Below are positions 47,565 through 55,511 of a stretch of DNA of 62,459 nucleotides, piece after piece. Source of the DNA: Gallionellales bacterium GWA2_60_142 (GTDB lineage: Bacteria > Pseudomonadota > Gammaproteobacteria > Burkholderiales > Gallionellaceae); NCBI GenBank assembly GCA_001801085.1, contig MGWR01000039.1, forward strand, positions 1 to 62,459, read 5' to 3'. Numbering within the stretch: the stretch's first letter is position 1; each line of letters begins with the position of its first letter. The position numbers and the translations under genes are program-made. The notes beneath the pieces are model-generated. The model searched no databases, was not told the DNA's origin, and was given only the letters and a program-made list of their open reading frames with translations.

Positions 47565-49097
47565 CTACAAACCGAAGAAACGCTTGACGGTCGCCAGCAC
47601 CTCGTTGTGGCGATGATCGATTTCCTTGTGCAAAGCGGCCTCATCCAGATTCCGCAATACGACATCCAGCTCGGCGCGGCGCGTCACCAGCACATGCGCG
47701 ACTTCTTCGGCGATGCTGGGGCGCGCCAGCAGGATTTCCTCGAAGGCATCCTTGTCCAGGCGATAGCACTCGACATCGGTTTTGGCCACGACGGTCGCGA
47801 CGCGCGGCGAACCGGTCATCAGGCTCATCTCGCCAAAGAAATCGCCCTTGGTCAGCACATTCAGGCTGCGTTTCTCGCCGCTCGCCGCTTCGAGGAACAC
47901 TTCCGCATCGCCGTTGATGATGATGAACAGCCAGTGCTGCGCAGGCGCGCCCTGCTTGGCGATGGTGTTGCCCTTGGCGAAAGGCGCATAGCGGAGACGT
48001 TCCGCCAGCCTGCGCAACTCGTCCTCGGTCAGTTGCGCGAACAGCTCGACGCGCCTGAGCGTCCTGACGCGCAGCTCCAGTTCGCGCTGATGCAAGACCT
48101 CTTCGTGCTTTTCGTTGTCCTTGATGTAATGGACATTCTTTTCCTCGACGGCCAGCTTGATCCCGGCGCGCTCCAGCGCGGTGTAGATATGCCAGCGCAC
48201 CGCGCCGTCGGTCGGATCGTCCACGGCCAGATCGGTCAGCCAGTAGCGCAGCGCATAACGCGCGCAGCCCTTATCGATCTCCATCAGCACGCAACTCGGC
48301 GCAGGCTTTTTCGCGACATTGTTGATCTCGGCCTGCTGCACCGCACTCTCCACCGCATTGATGACGCGGGTCGGCGTGATCTTCAAGTGGACGTTGAACC
48401 ACACCCAGCGCCGCCACTGCACCGGCTGGTCAGTGCGCCGCCCCAACACCAGAAACTTGTTCTTCATCAACTGGCTGTTCGGGAACACCACCGTCTCCCA
48501 ATTGCGCGTCTCCACCAGCGTCGAGCGCCAGCGGATATCCACCACCCGCCCGGTGATGTCGTCGATCTTGATCCAGTCGCCGATCTCGACGGAGTTGTCG
48601 AGCTGCAAAGCCAAGCCGCCGAGGATGTTACCCAGCGTATCCTGCATCGCGAACGCGACCACCGCGGTAATCATCGCCGAGGTCGCAACGATGCTGCCCA
48701 AATCCAGCCCGGCATAGCGCAGGCGCACCAGCCCCCAGGCGACATAGCCGACGATGACGAAGATATCTTCCGCGATGCGCGGCGGCGTGACACGCGCCAA
48801 CGGCAACAGGATGCGGAACACCAGCAGCCCCCACAGGCGGATCACCGCAATGCCGGTGCCGATCAGTCCCGCCTCGTGCAGCACCGTAGCAATCGCAGAA
48901 AACTGGAGCGCATACAGCAGACCGCCGACGAATTGAATAAACAGACAGGCAAGGAAGAAAGCCAGCGTGTTCAACACGCTCTTGCGTGCATCCTTGAGGA
49001 GCTGGAACAGCAGAAAGGCCACGCACAGCGTCATCGCCAACACCGGCAACGACTCGTCGCGCCAGAAAAATTGCATCGCCGTGTTCCAGAAAGACAT
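47565..49097 (-). CDS. MscS-family mechanosensitive channel with C-terminal cyclic nucleotide-binding domain
   Basis: 510 residues from ATG 49097 (GAGG site 5 nt upstream; an upstream GTG is less likely). Several N-terminal helices, the MscS pore region (VVAFAMQDTLGNILGGLALQL) and beta domain (VEIGDWIKIDDITGRVVDIR), then a cyclic-nucleotide-binding fold (about 370-490) with GDFFGEMSLMTGSPRVATVV, the phosphate-cassette region including the conserved Glu and Arg. Probable ligand-modulated mechanosensitive channel; a nucleotide cyclase is encoded about 11 kb away, but no link is shown. Confidence 0.88.
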   Translation of the reverse strand: MSFWNTAMQFFWRDESLPVLAMTLCVAFLLFQLLKDARKSVLNTLAFFLACLFIQFVGGLLYALQFSAIATVLHEAGLIGTGIAVIRLWGLLVFRILLPLARVTPPRIAEDIFVIVGYVAWGLVRLRYAGLDLGSIVATSAMITAVVAFAMQDTLGNILGGLALQLDNSVEIGDWIKIDDITGRVVDIRWRSTLVETRNWETVVFPNSQLMKNKFLVLGRRTDQPVQWRRWVWFNVHLKITPTRVINAVESAVQQAEINNVAKKPAPSCVLMEIDKGCARYALRYWLTDLAVDDPTDGAVRWHIYTALERAGIKLAVEEKNVHYIKDNEKHEEVLHQRELELRVRTLRRVELFAQLTEDELRRLAERLRYAPFAKGNTIAKQGAPAQHWLFIIINGDAEVFLEAASGEKRSLNVLTKGDFFGEMSLMTGSPRVATVVAKTDVECYRLDKDAFEEILLARPSIAEEVAHVLVTRRAELDVVLRNLDEAALHKEIDHRHNEVLATVKRFFGL

Positions 49098-49200
49098 GCT
49101 CACCTCTTACGTTTAACGTGAAAGAACACTCGCGGGAGCACCGGGAGGTGCGGACTTCATTTCGCGGCTGCCGCCGCTCCTACAGGGTGCGGCGGTTTTC

Positions 49201-49271
49201 GTGGGAGCGGCTTCAGCCGCGAAGGTAACGTGAAGTGGAACGTTACCTTCGCGACCAAAGTCGCTCCTACA
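49201..49271. repeat. Long REP-like hairpin (GGAGCGGCTT family)
   Basis: GTGGGAGCGGCTTCAGCCGCGAAGGT and its inverted near-copy ending GTCGCTCCTAC are separated by about 10 bp, giving a stem of about 30 bp. A further half-copy (CGCGGCTGCCGCCGCTCCTACAG) lies at 49163-49185. The element is shared with 61291-61360 and 62335-62402. It occupies most of the 49098-49326 gap, which has no gene. Confidence 0.75.
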
Positions 49272-49326
49272 GGGCGTTTCATCATCAGGGGCGACACACT
49301 TGCCATGCCCGTTAGCGGCGGCCATT

Positions 49327-50337
49327 CTACACCACCGCATATGCCGCCAGCCGCTGCGGACGACGCCAGAGCGCCCAGGCATCGGCCCGCGTCAGCCGGA
49401 TGCGGCGCATGCCTTGCTCGCTCGGGACATCGAGTTGCAACTGAGAAATATCGCCACGCCGCAATGCCCGCCATAACGGCTGCGCATAGTCCTTTTCGAA
49501 ATCCTGCAACGCCGCGCGCCAACCGTCCAGATCGTTGCGCTGCAACGCGTTGCGCAATCCCATCCACACCAGCAACTGTTCGCCCTCCCCCGCTTCCGCC
49601 CGCCATTGCCCGGCCCATGCGGCAAACGACGCATCCGCTGCCGACGCGAACATCGCGGCCAGCTCATCGTTCGAACTGGCACCGGCATAACGACAAGGCG
49701 TCCGAATGTCCGCCGCGCCGTTGCCCCACAGCCACAGGCAGTTCACCGGCAACTCGCCGCACTCCTCCCGCACCACGTTCAGCGGATGTCCGAACAACAG
49801 CATCTGCATCTCGTTGAACAACTGCTGCCAGCGCGCGCCCTCGGGCCCCTCCGGCAACAGACCGCGGATGTCGCTTCCGCCTGCCTGCGACAACGGCACG
49901 GTGCGGATATCCGGCTGCACATCCAGCCGCAGATACCAGCGCTGCGGATGAGGTGCGGCGAACTCCATCCCCTGCCCCGCAAAATGCTCGTTCAGCGCCG
50001 CGCACAACTGCACCGCCTCGTCCGCCGCCACATCGGCGAGCGGATGCAACACCAGTTGATTGCGGTTCAACTGCATATGCGCCGGATCGGCGCGCAACCA
50101 GCATCCCTCACCCAGCCCGTCGAATGCCGCCGAGACCGCCGCAACCGGCGTACCGCTATAGCCCGGCTCGAAAAACAGATCGCACAGCAAAGTCTCCGGC
50201 GACATTGCTTCCCGCATCTCGTGATCACCGCGCGCCAGCATTCGCTCCAGCGCAGGCAGCACCAGCCCTTCCGCGACTCTGGAGGAAAAGTAATCAGGGA
50301 GAAATAAATCGGGAACGATCAGATGGACGCTGCGCAT
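49327..50337 (-). CDS. RpfE/phosphoglycerate-mutase-like protein of unknown function
   Basis: 336 residues from ATG 50337 (MRSVHLIVPDLFLPDYFSS); the open frame further upstream is not supported. Homologues in betaproteobacteria are annotated either as RpfE-type regulatory protein or as cofactor-independent phosphoglycerate-mutase-like. Conserved-looking blocks are GEGCWLRADPAHMQLNRNQL, NVVREECGELPVNCLWLWGNG and LDVPSEQGMRRIRLTRADAW. The metal-binding serine of true phosphoglycerate mutases is not evident, so an enzymatic role is doubtful. Confidence 0.65.
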   Translation of the reverse strand: MRSVHLIVPDLFLPDYFSSRVAEGLVLPALERMLARGDHEMREAMSPETLLCDLFFEPGYSGTPVAAVSAAFDGLGEGCWLRADPAHMQLNRNQLVLHPLADVAADEAVQLCAALNEHFAGQGMEFAAPHPQRWYLRLDVQPDIRTVPLSQAGGSDIRGLLPEGPEGARWQQLFNEMQMLLFGHPLNVVREECGELPVNCLWLWGNGAADIRTPCRYAGASSNDELAAMFASAADASFAAWAGQWRAEAGEGEQLLVWMGLRNALQRNDLDGWRAALQDFEKDYAQPLWRALRRGDISQLQLDVPSEQGMRRIRLTRADAWALWRRPQRLAAYAVV

Positions 50338-50710
50338 GGCGGCGATTCTATCATCCGCCCGCCCATGCTCCGCGCACGACAGCTTTCCAATTGACAGCGA
50401 CGATGCCGCCTCATACAGTGCGCCCTCTTGCGCAACCGCCGCAATACAACCGCACCGCAAAGCACGGTGAGAGCACGGCGGGCAATCAGACCAGGAGGCT
50501 GGCGCAAACATCCTTGCTCAAGTTCCCTCCCCATGCAGGGGGAGGGTCAGGGTGGGGGTAGAACCGTTCCGCACATGCGGATGTTATTTACAGGGGATAA
50601 CAATTGCCGGCCTCCAGCCACTTCATTTTTTATCATGCTCAAATAATTAGCTGCACTTACACGCCTAATGTTTGGCAACTATGATTCAAATCCAGAGATG
50701 CCGTCCCAAA
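50338..50710. other. Intergenic region upstream of the CRISPR-Cas locus
   Basis: No convincing gene. It contains a dispersed palindromic repeat at about 50524-50558 (CCCTCCCC ATGCAG GGGGAGGG then TCAGGGTGGGGG) and AT-rich sequence at 50625-50660 that may hold the cas9 promoter, but no clear -35/-10 pair was found. Confidence 0.45.
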
Positions 50711-50817
50711 AGAGAAAGCCCAGCGGGTTTCCCCACTGGGCTTTCGGATACAGACTCAGCCTTGCGGCTTTGTCTTTATTGTAGCAACGGCTCTCACCCC
50801 GGATGAACTACTACAAC
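50711..50817 (-). ncRNA. tracrRNA
   Basis: Minus-strand RNA of about 105 nt. Its 5' part (50817-50778) is an anti-repeat: 21 nt from GTAGTTCATCC to GGGTGAGAG are perfectly complementary to the CRISPR repeat, followed by a bulge and GCTACAAT pairing with the repeat's 5' end GTTGTAGC. The segment GAGAGCCGTTGCTACAATAA closely resembles the Neisseria meningitidis tracrRNA. A nexus hairpin follows (GAC..AGCC-GCAA-GGCT..GTC, 50774-50753) and then a strong terminator hairpin. Ends are inferred from the promoter and the terminator. Confidence 0.88.
50715..50744 (-). terminator. Terminator of the tracrRNA
   Basis: AAAGCCCAGTGGGGAAACCCGC... : AAAGCCCAG pairs with CTGGGCTTT around a GC-rich loop, followed on the minus strand by the T-rich tail TCTCTTTT. 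It would also form in plus-strand RNA upstream of cas9. Confidence 0.75.
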
Positions 50818-50823
50818 GGCTTC

Positions 50824-50852
50824 ATTATCACGGAGAACGCAATGGCAAGCAA
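50824..50852 (-). promoter_or_regulatory. Candidate tracrRNA promoter overlapping the cas9 start codon
   Basis: On the minus strand TTGCTT (50852-50847), 17 bp, and GATAAT (50829-50824) form a -35/-10 pair. Transcription would start near 50817, exactly at the first base of the anti-repeat. The element spans the cas9 ribosome binding site and ATG. Confidence 0.55.
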
Positions 50853-53800
50853 GCATGAAAATCTCGGCGCACTGACTTTCGGATTGGACATCGGCATCGC
50901 TTCGGTGGGCTGGGCGGTGCTGGGCGAAAATCGCATCATCGATCTTGGTGTGCGCTGCTTCGATAAGGCAGAAACAGCGAAAGAAGGCGAATCGCTCAAC
51001 CTCGCCCGCCGCACAGCACGACTGTTGCGCCGCCGCCTGCGCCGTCGCGCATGGCGGCTGACCAAGCTGGCGCGCTTGCTCAAACGCGAAGGACTGATTG
51101 CGGATACCAACGTTTTCCAAAAACCATTCAACTTGAAAGATGCCAATGAGAAAGGCCTATCCTTTTGGCAACTTCGCGTCGATGCGCTCGACCGCAAACT
51201 GAGCGCCGAAGAATGGGCGCGCGTGATTTACCACTTGTGTAAACATCGCGGCTTCCACTGGATCAGCCGCGCCGAAGAAAAGGCCGCAGAAGGCGACAGC
51301 AAGAGCGAGGGCGGTAAAGTCAAGCAAGGCTTGGCAGGCACAAAAAAGCTGATGCAGGAGAAGAATTACCGAACCGCCGCAGAAATGGTGCTGACCGAAT
51401 TCCCCGAGGCACAGCGCAATAAGCAAGGAGACTACAGCAAAGCGCTCTCGCGCATCTTGCTCGGCGACGAGATGACGCAACTGTTTAAACATCAGCGCGA
51501 ACTCGGCAACCCACATGCCACCGAGAAACTGGAAGCTGCCATTCTCGGTAACGGTGACCACAAGAGCGGCTTGTTCTGGGCGCAGAACCCCGCACTAGCC
51601 GGCAATGACTTATTAAAAATGCTGGGGCATTGCACCTTCGAGAAGGCAGAATACCGCGTTCCCAAGGCGAGCTTCACCGCCGAGCGCCACGTCTGGCTGA
51701 CCCGGCTCAACAATCTGCGCATCGTGGTCGATGGCACAACTCGCCCGCTGAATGAAGCGGAACGACACCTCGCTCTGCTCATGCCTTACCAGCAAGCAGG
51801 CGACTTGACCTACAAGCAACTGCGCACAGCACTAACCAAGGCTGGCTATTTGCCCGAGTCATTCCGCTATACCGGACTGGCGTATGCCAGCGGTCAAAAA
51901 GCCGATGAAAAAGCCAAAGATCCGGAGTCCGCCCCGTTGGTAAAACTGCCTGCGTGGCATGAGTTGCGCAAAACGCTGGAGAAAAAAGAACTCGCATCCG
52001 AGTGGCAAAAAATCTCTAGCGACGCACTGGATGGCAAGCCGCAACTTCTCGATCAGATAGCCTGGGTGTTGAGCGTCTACAAGGATGATACCGAAGTGGA
52101 AGCAGAGTTGTGCAAGCTGAACTTGCCCAATGCCGAGAAAATGATCGACGCGCTGCTGGATATTCGTTTCGACAAATTCAGCAACCTCTCGCTCAAGGCG
52201 CTACGGCAAATCGTGCCACTCATGGAACAAGGCCAGCGCTACGACGAAGCCGTCGCCAACATTCCCGAGTACGGCCACCACAGCCAGTTGCACGAGGTTG
52301 GCGCGGGCGAACATAAATACCTGCCGCCGTTCTACAAAGAGCGCGACAAAACCGGGCGCATGGTATTCAACGACGACATGGACATTCCGCGCAACCCGGT
52401 GGTGCTGCGCGCGCTCAATCAGGCGCGCAAGGTGGTGAATGCGCTCATCAAGGAATACGGCTCGCCGCATGAGGTGCATATCGAAATGGCGCGCGATTTG
52501 TCGCGACCACTCGATGAACGACGCGATGTAGAAAAGCTGCAAAAAGAATTCCGCGACCGCAACGAAAAGGACAAAGCGCTATTCGCGCAGGACTTCAATA
52601 TCGTTGGTGCAGTCAAAGGAAAAGAGTTCGAGAAGTATCAACTCTATCGTGAACAGCAGGGCAAGTGCGCTTACTCCATCGAACCGATGGATATTCACCG
52701 TTTGTTCGAACAGGGCTATGTCGAAATCGATCACGCCCTCCCCTACTCGCGCAGCTTCGACGACAGCAAGAACAACCGCGTGCTTGTTCTGGCAAAGGAA
52801 AACCGGGACAAGGGCAACCGCACGCCCTTTGAATATCTCGGAGGAAAAGACAACAGCGAACGCTGGCGGCAGTTCGTGGCTTTTGTCGAAGGCAACAAAT
52901 CTTATCGCCTCGCCAAACGCAGTCGCTTATTGCGCAAGGATTTCGGCAAGGATGAGGCGAAGGGATTCCGCGAGCGCAACCTCAACGACACACGCTACAT
53001 CTGTCGTTTCTTCAAGAATTACGTCGAACAATATCTGCAACTGCATGAGGACAGCGATGCCAAGCGCTGCGTGGTGTTGAGCGGCCAGATGACTTCCTTC
53101 CTACGCGCCCGCTGGGGCTTAGTTAAGGTGCGCGGCGACAGCGACCGCCACCACGCGCTGGATGGCGCCATAGTCGCGGCGTGCAGTCATAGCATGGTGA
53201 AACGTTTGTCAGACTACTCGCGCCGCAAGGAGCTGGAACAAGTAAGAGCAGGTTTTGTGGATGTGGATACGGGCGAGATTGTGAATCCCGCCATGTTCCA
53301 GCAAGTACAGGAACATTTCCCCAACCCTTGGCCGCATTTCCGCGACGAAGTGAAGTTGCGATTGAATGTGGACGACCCGGCGCTGCTACACAGCGAAATG
53401 AATAGATTCGGCACCTATTCGCCCGAAGCATTGAAAGCATTGCGCCCATTGTTCATCTCACGCGCTCCACAACGGCGCAACAGTGGAGCGGCACACAAAG
53501 ACACCATCTACGCGCAGCCGGAACGCCTTGTCGCACAAGGGGGCGTCACGCAAAAGGTTCCGCTCACCAGCCTGACCTTGAAAGACCTCGACAAGCTGAT
53601 TGACCCGCACCGCAACGAAAAACTCTATTCAGCCATACGAATCCGACTGGAACAGCACGGCGGCAAAGGCGACAAGGCATTTCCAGCCAGTAACCCCTTG
53701 CGCAAACCCGACAGCGAAGGCAATCCGACCGGGCCGATTGTGCGCGGCGTGACCATGGTGATAGACAAACTCTCCGGCATTCCTATTCGCGGCGGCATCG

Positions 53801-54222
53801 CAAAGAACGACAGCATGGTGCGAGTGGATGTCTTCACCAAGGCAGGCAAGTTCCATCTTGTGCCTGTGTATGTGCATCACGCGGTAGCAAAGGTGCTACC
53901 GAATCGGGCTGTTGTGGCGTACAAGGATGAGACTGAATGGACGCTGATTGATGATGGTTTTGATTTCTGTTTCTCGATGTATCCAAATGACCTGCTTCGA
54001 ATAAAACTGAGAAATGCATCACACCTCGGATACTACGCAAGCTGCAATCGCTCGACTGGTGCAATTAACCTTTGGTCGCATGATCGCAATCAACAAGTTG
54101 GCAAAGATGGAATGATTGAAAGCATTGGAGTCAAAACTGCATTGAACGTTGAAAAGCTCAATATCGATGTCCTCGGCAACCGCTACCCTGCCCCGCCGGA
54201 GAAACGTCGTGACCTGGCGTAG
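50842..54222 (+). CDS. cas9: CRISPR-associated endonuclease Cas9, type II-C
   Basis: RNA-guided DNA endonuclease of 1126 residues from ATG 50842, chosen for GGAG 6 nt upstream and for aligning D16 with Neisseria Cas9; an ATG 13 codons earlier lies inside the anti-repeat. All catalytic motifs are intact: RuvC-I FGLDIGIASVGW (D16), Arg-rich bridge helix (about 53-84, LLRRRLRRRAWRL), RuvC-II VHIEMARDLSR (E548), HNH EIDHALPYSRSFDDSKNN (H631), RuvC-III DSDRHHALDGAIVA (H771, D774). The compact REC lobe and the C-terminal PAM-interacting region (GIPIRGGIAKNDSMVRVDVF) resemble NmeCas9, which has 1082 residues. cas1 overlaps its 3' end by 14 bp. Confidence 0.97.
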   Translation: MASKHENLGALTFGLDIGIASVGWAVLGENRIIDLGVRCFDKAETAKEGESLNLARRTARLLRRRLRRRAWRLTKLARLLKREGLIADTNVFQKPFNLKDANEKGLSFWQLRVDALDRKLSAEEWARVIYHLCKHRGFHWISRAEEKAAEGDSKSEGGKVKQGLAGTKKLMQEKNYRTAAEMVLTEFPEAQRNKQGDYSKALSRILLGDEMTQLFKHQRELGNPHATEKLEAAILGNGDHKSGLFWAQNPALAGNDLLKMLGHCTFEKAEYRVPKASFTAERHVWLTRLNNLRIVVDGTTRPLNEAERHLALLMPYQQAGDLTYKQLRTALTKAGYLPESFRYTGLAYASGQKADEKAKDPESAPLVKLPAWHELRKTLEKKELASEWQKISSDALDGKPQLLDQIAWVLSVYKDDTEVEAELCKLNLPNAEKMIDALLDIRFDKFSNLSLKALRQIVPLMEQGQRYDEAVANIPEYGHHSQLHEVGAGEHKYLPPFYKERDKTGRMVFNDDMDIPRNPVVLRALNQARKVVNALIKEYGSPHEVHIEMARDLSRPLDERRDVEKLQKEFRDRNEKDKALFAQDFNIVGAVKGKEFEKYQLYREQQGKCAYSIEPMDIHRLFEQGYVEIDHALPYSRSFDDSKNNRVLVLAKENRDKGNRTPFEYLGGKDNSERWRQFVAFVEGNKSYRLAKRSRLLRKDFGKDEAKGFRERNLNDTRYICRFFKNYVEQYLQLHEDSDAKRCVVLSGQMTSFLRARWGLVKVRGDSDRHHALDGAIVAACSHSMVKRLSDYSRRKELEQVRAGFVDVDTGEIVNPAMFQQVQEHFPNPWPHFRDEVKLRLNVDDPALLHSEMNRFGTYSPEALKALRPLFISRAPQRRNSGAAHKDTIYAQPERLVAQGGVTQKVPLTSLTLKDLDKLIDPHRNEKLYSAIRIRLEQHGGKGDKAFPASNPLRKPDSEGNPTGPIVRGVTMVIDKLSGIPIRGGIAKNDSMVRVDVFTKAGKFHLVPVYVHHAVAKVLPNRAVVAYKDETEWTLIDDGFDFCFSMYPNDLLRIKLRNASHLGYYASCNRSTGAINLWSHDRNQQVGKDGMIESIGVKTALNVEKLNIDVLGNRYPAPPEKRRDLA

Positions 54223-55114
54223 CGTCGTCATCTCCCGTCCCGCCAAGCTCAAGCGGGATCATTTCTCGCTTGCCATCGAGCAGGAGCAAACTGCTTGCGT
54301 GCCCTTCGAGGACATCGCGGTGATCGTGCTCAATCACCGCGAAATCACCCTCACCCATCCCGTACTGTCGGCCTGCGGCGAATACGGCATCAGTCTTTTC
54401 GCCACGGGCGATACGCATCATCCCAGCGGGGTGTTCCTGCCTTTCCTGTCGCATTCGCGCGCCACACGCTGGATGCGATTGCAACTCGATTTACCGCGCC
54501 CGGTTGCGAAACAAACATGGGCAACTATCGTGCGCCAGAAGATCGCCAATCAGGCAGCCTGTTTGCATCTCGCCGGGCGTGAAGGTGCGGATCGGCTGGA
54601 CTCCTATGTGCGTCGTGTGCGCTCCGGCGATGTCGGCAATCTGGAAGGACAAGCCGCCGCGTTTTATTTCGTGCAACTTTTCGGCAAGGGATTTCACCGT
54701 GAGCAGGCGCGCTTCGCCAATGCCGCGCTCGATTATGGCTATGCGGTATTGCGCGGCACGATTGCACGCGGCTTGGTCGCGCATGGCCTGCTGCCTTCCA
54801 TCGGCCTGTTTCACGCCAGCGAGCAGAATGCTTTCAACCTCGCCGACGACGTGATCGAACCCTTTCGCCCGGTAGTGGACTTGTTCGTGGCGAAGCACAT
54901 GTCGCTGGCCGGCGACGAATTAAACCCGCAGGACAAAGCGGCGCTGGTCGGGTTGCTCAATGTGGATGTGGGAATGCCGCGCGGAAAGATGTCGGTGCTA
55001 TCCGCCATCGAACACACCGTAGAGAGCCTGGCGCGCATCTACGACGGAGGCAGCGAATCGCTGCTGGAATTGCCTGCCCTCATCGGACTTCAACAGCACC
55101 GACTGGAATGCTGA
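54209..55114 (+). CDS. cas1: CRISPR-associated integrase Cas1 (type II)
   Basis: Spacer-acquisition integrase, 301 residues. I take GTG 54209 as start (VTWRSVVISRPAKLK), with GGAG 8 nt upstream and homology to the II-C Cas1 N-terminus; an upstream in-frame ATG lies deep in cas9. Metal-site regions are visible: Glu in GNLEGQAAAFYF, His in SIGLFHASEQNAFN and Asp in LADDVIEPFRPVVD. Works as a complex with Cas2 encoded directly after it. No cas4 or csn2 is present, which marks the system as II-C. Confidence 0.95.
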   Translation: MTWRSVVISRPAKLKRDHFSLAIEQEQTACVPFEDIAVIVLNHREITLTHPVLSACGEYGISLFATGDTHHPSGVFLPFLSHSRATRWMRLQLDLPRPVAKQTWATIVRQKIANQAACLHLAGREGADRLDSYVRRVRSGDVGNLEGQAAAFYFVQLFGKGFHREQARFANAALDYGYAVLRGTIARGLVAHGLLPSIGLFHASEQNAFNLADDVIEPFRPVVDLFVAKHMSLAGDELNPQDKAALVGLLNVDVGMPRGKMSVLSAIEHTVESLARIYDGGSESLLELPALIGLQQHRLEC

Positions 55115-55115
55115 A

Positions 55116-55448
55116 ATGAGCGAGGAGACACGACGATTTATGCGATTACTTGTCTTCTTCGACCTACCCGTTGTCACCAAGGCCGAACGCCGCGCCTACA
55201 CCCTGTTCCGCCGCTTCCTGATCAACGATGGCTACGACATGATTCAATTCTCTGTGTATGGCCGCATCGTGAATGGCAACGACGCGCTGGAAAAACACAT
55301 GAAGCGATTGGTGAACAGCTTGCCGGCAGATGGTTCGGTGCGCTGCCTGACCGTCACCGAAAAGCAATATGCCAGCATGAAACTGCTGGTCGGCCTGCCG
55401 CTTTTTCAGGAAAAAGCCCTAAAGGTCAACCAAATGCTGCTGTTTTAA
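55116..55448 (+). CDS. cas2: CRISPR-associated protein Cas2
   Basis: 110-residue ferredoxin-fold partner of Cas1. N-terminal beta strand with the conserved Asp, RLLVFFDLPVVTKAERRAYT, then FLINDGYDMIQFSVYGRI, typical of type II Cas2. The ATG is one base after the cas1 stop. It is followed by a terminator and the repeat array. Confidence 0.96.
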   Translation: MSEETRRFMRLLVFFDLPVVTKAERRAYTLFRRFLINDGYDMIQFSVYGRIVNGNDALEKHMKRLVNSLPADGSVRCLTVTEKQYASMKLLVGLPLFQEKALKVNQMLLF

Positions 55449-55467
55449 GCACCGATTTTTCAAACAG

Positions 55468-55500
55468 AACGCCCGCCAGATTGAAGCCTGGCGGGCGTTT
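55468..55500. terminator. Bidirectional terminator between cas2 and the array
   Basis: AACGCCCGCCAG and CTGGCGGGCGTT form a perfect 12-bp stem with an 8-nt loop. TTT follows on the plus strand, and on the minus strand the stem is followed by CTGTTTGAAAAATC, so it may stop both cas mRNA and the array transcript. Confidence 0.75.
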
Positions 55501-55511
55501 GCGTGAAGCGA

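Noticed and set aside
49327-50337. True cofactor-independent phosphoglycerate mutase
   Set aside because: Length and the absence of the visible metal/serine motifs do not fit the glycolytic enzyme; kept as family of unknown function.
50803-50841. ATG at 50803 as start of cas9 (13 extra residues)
   Set aside because: It lies inside the tracrRNA anti-repeat, lacks a ribosome binding site, and the ATG at 50842 has GGAG and places the RuvC-I aspartate at residue 16 as in Neisseria Cas9.
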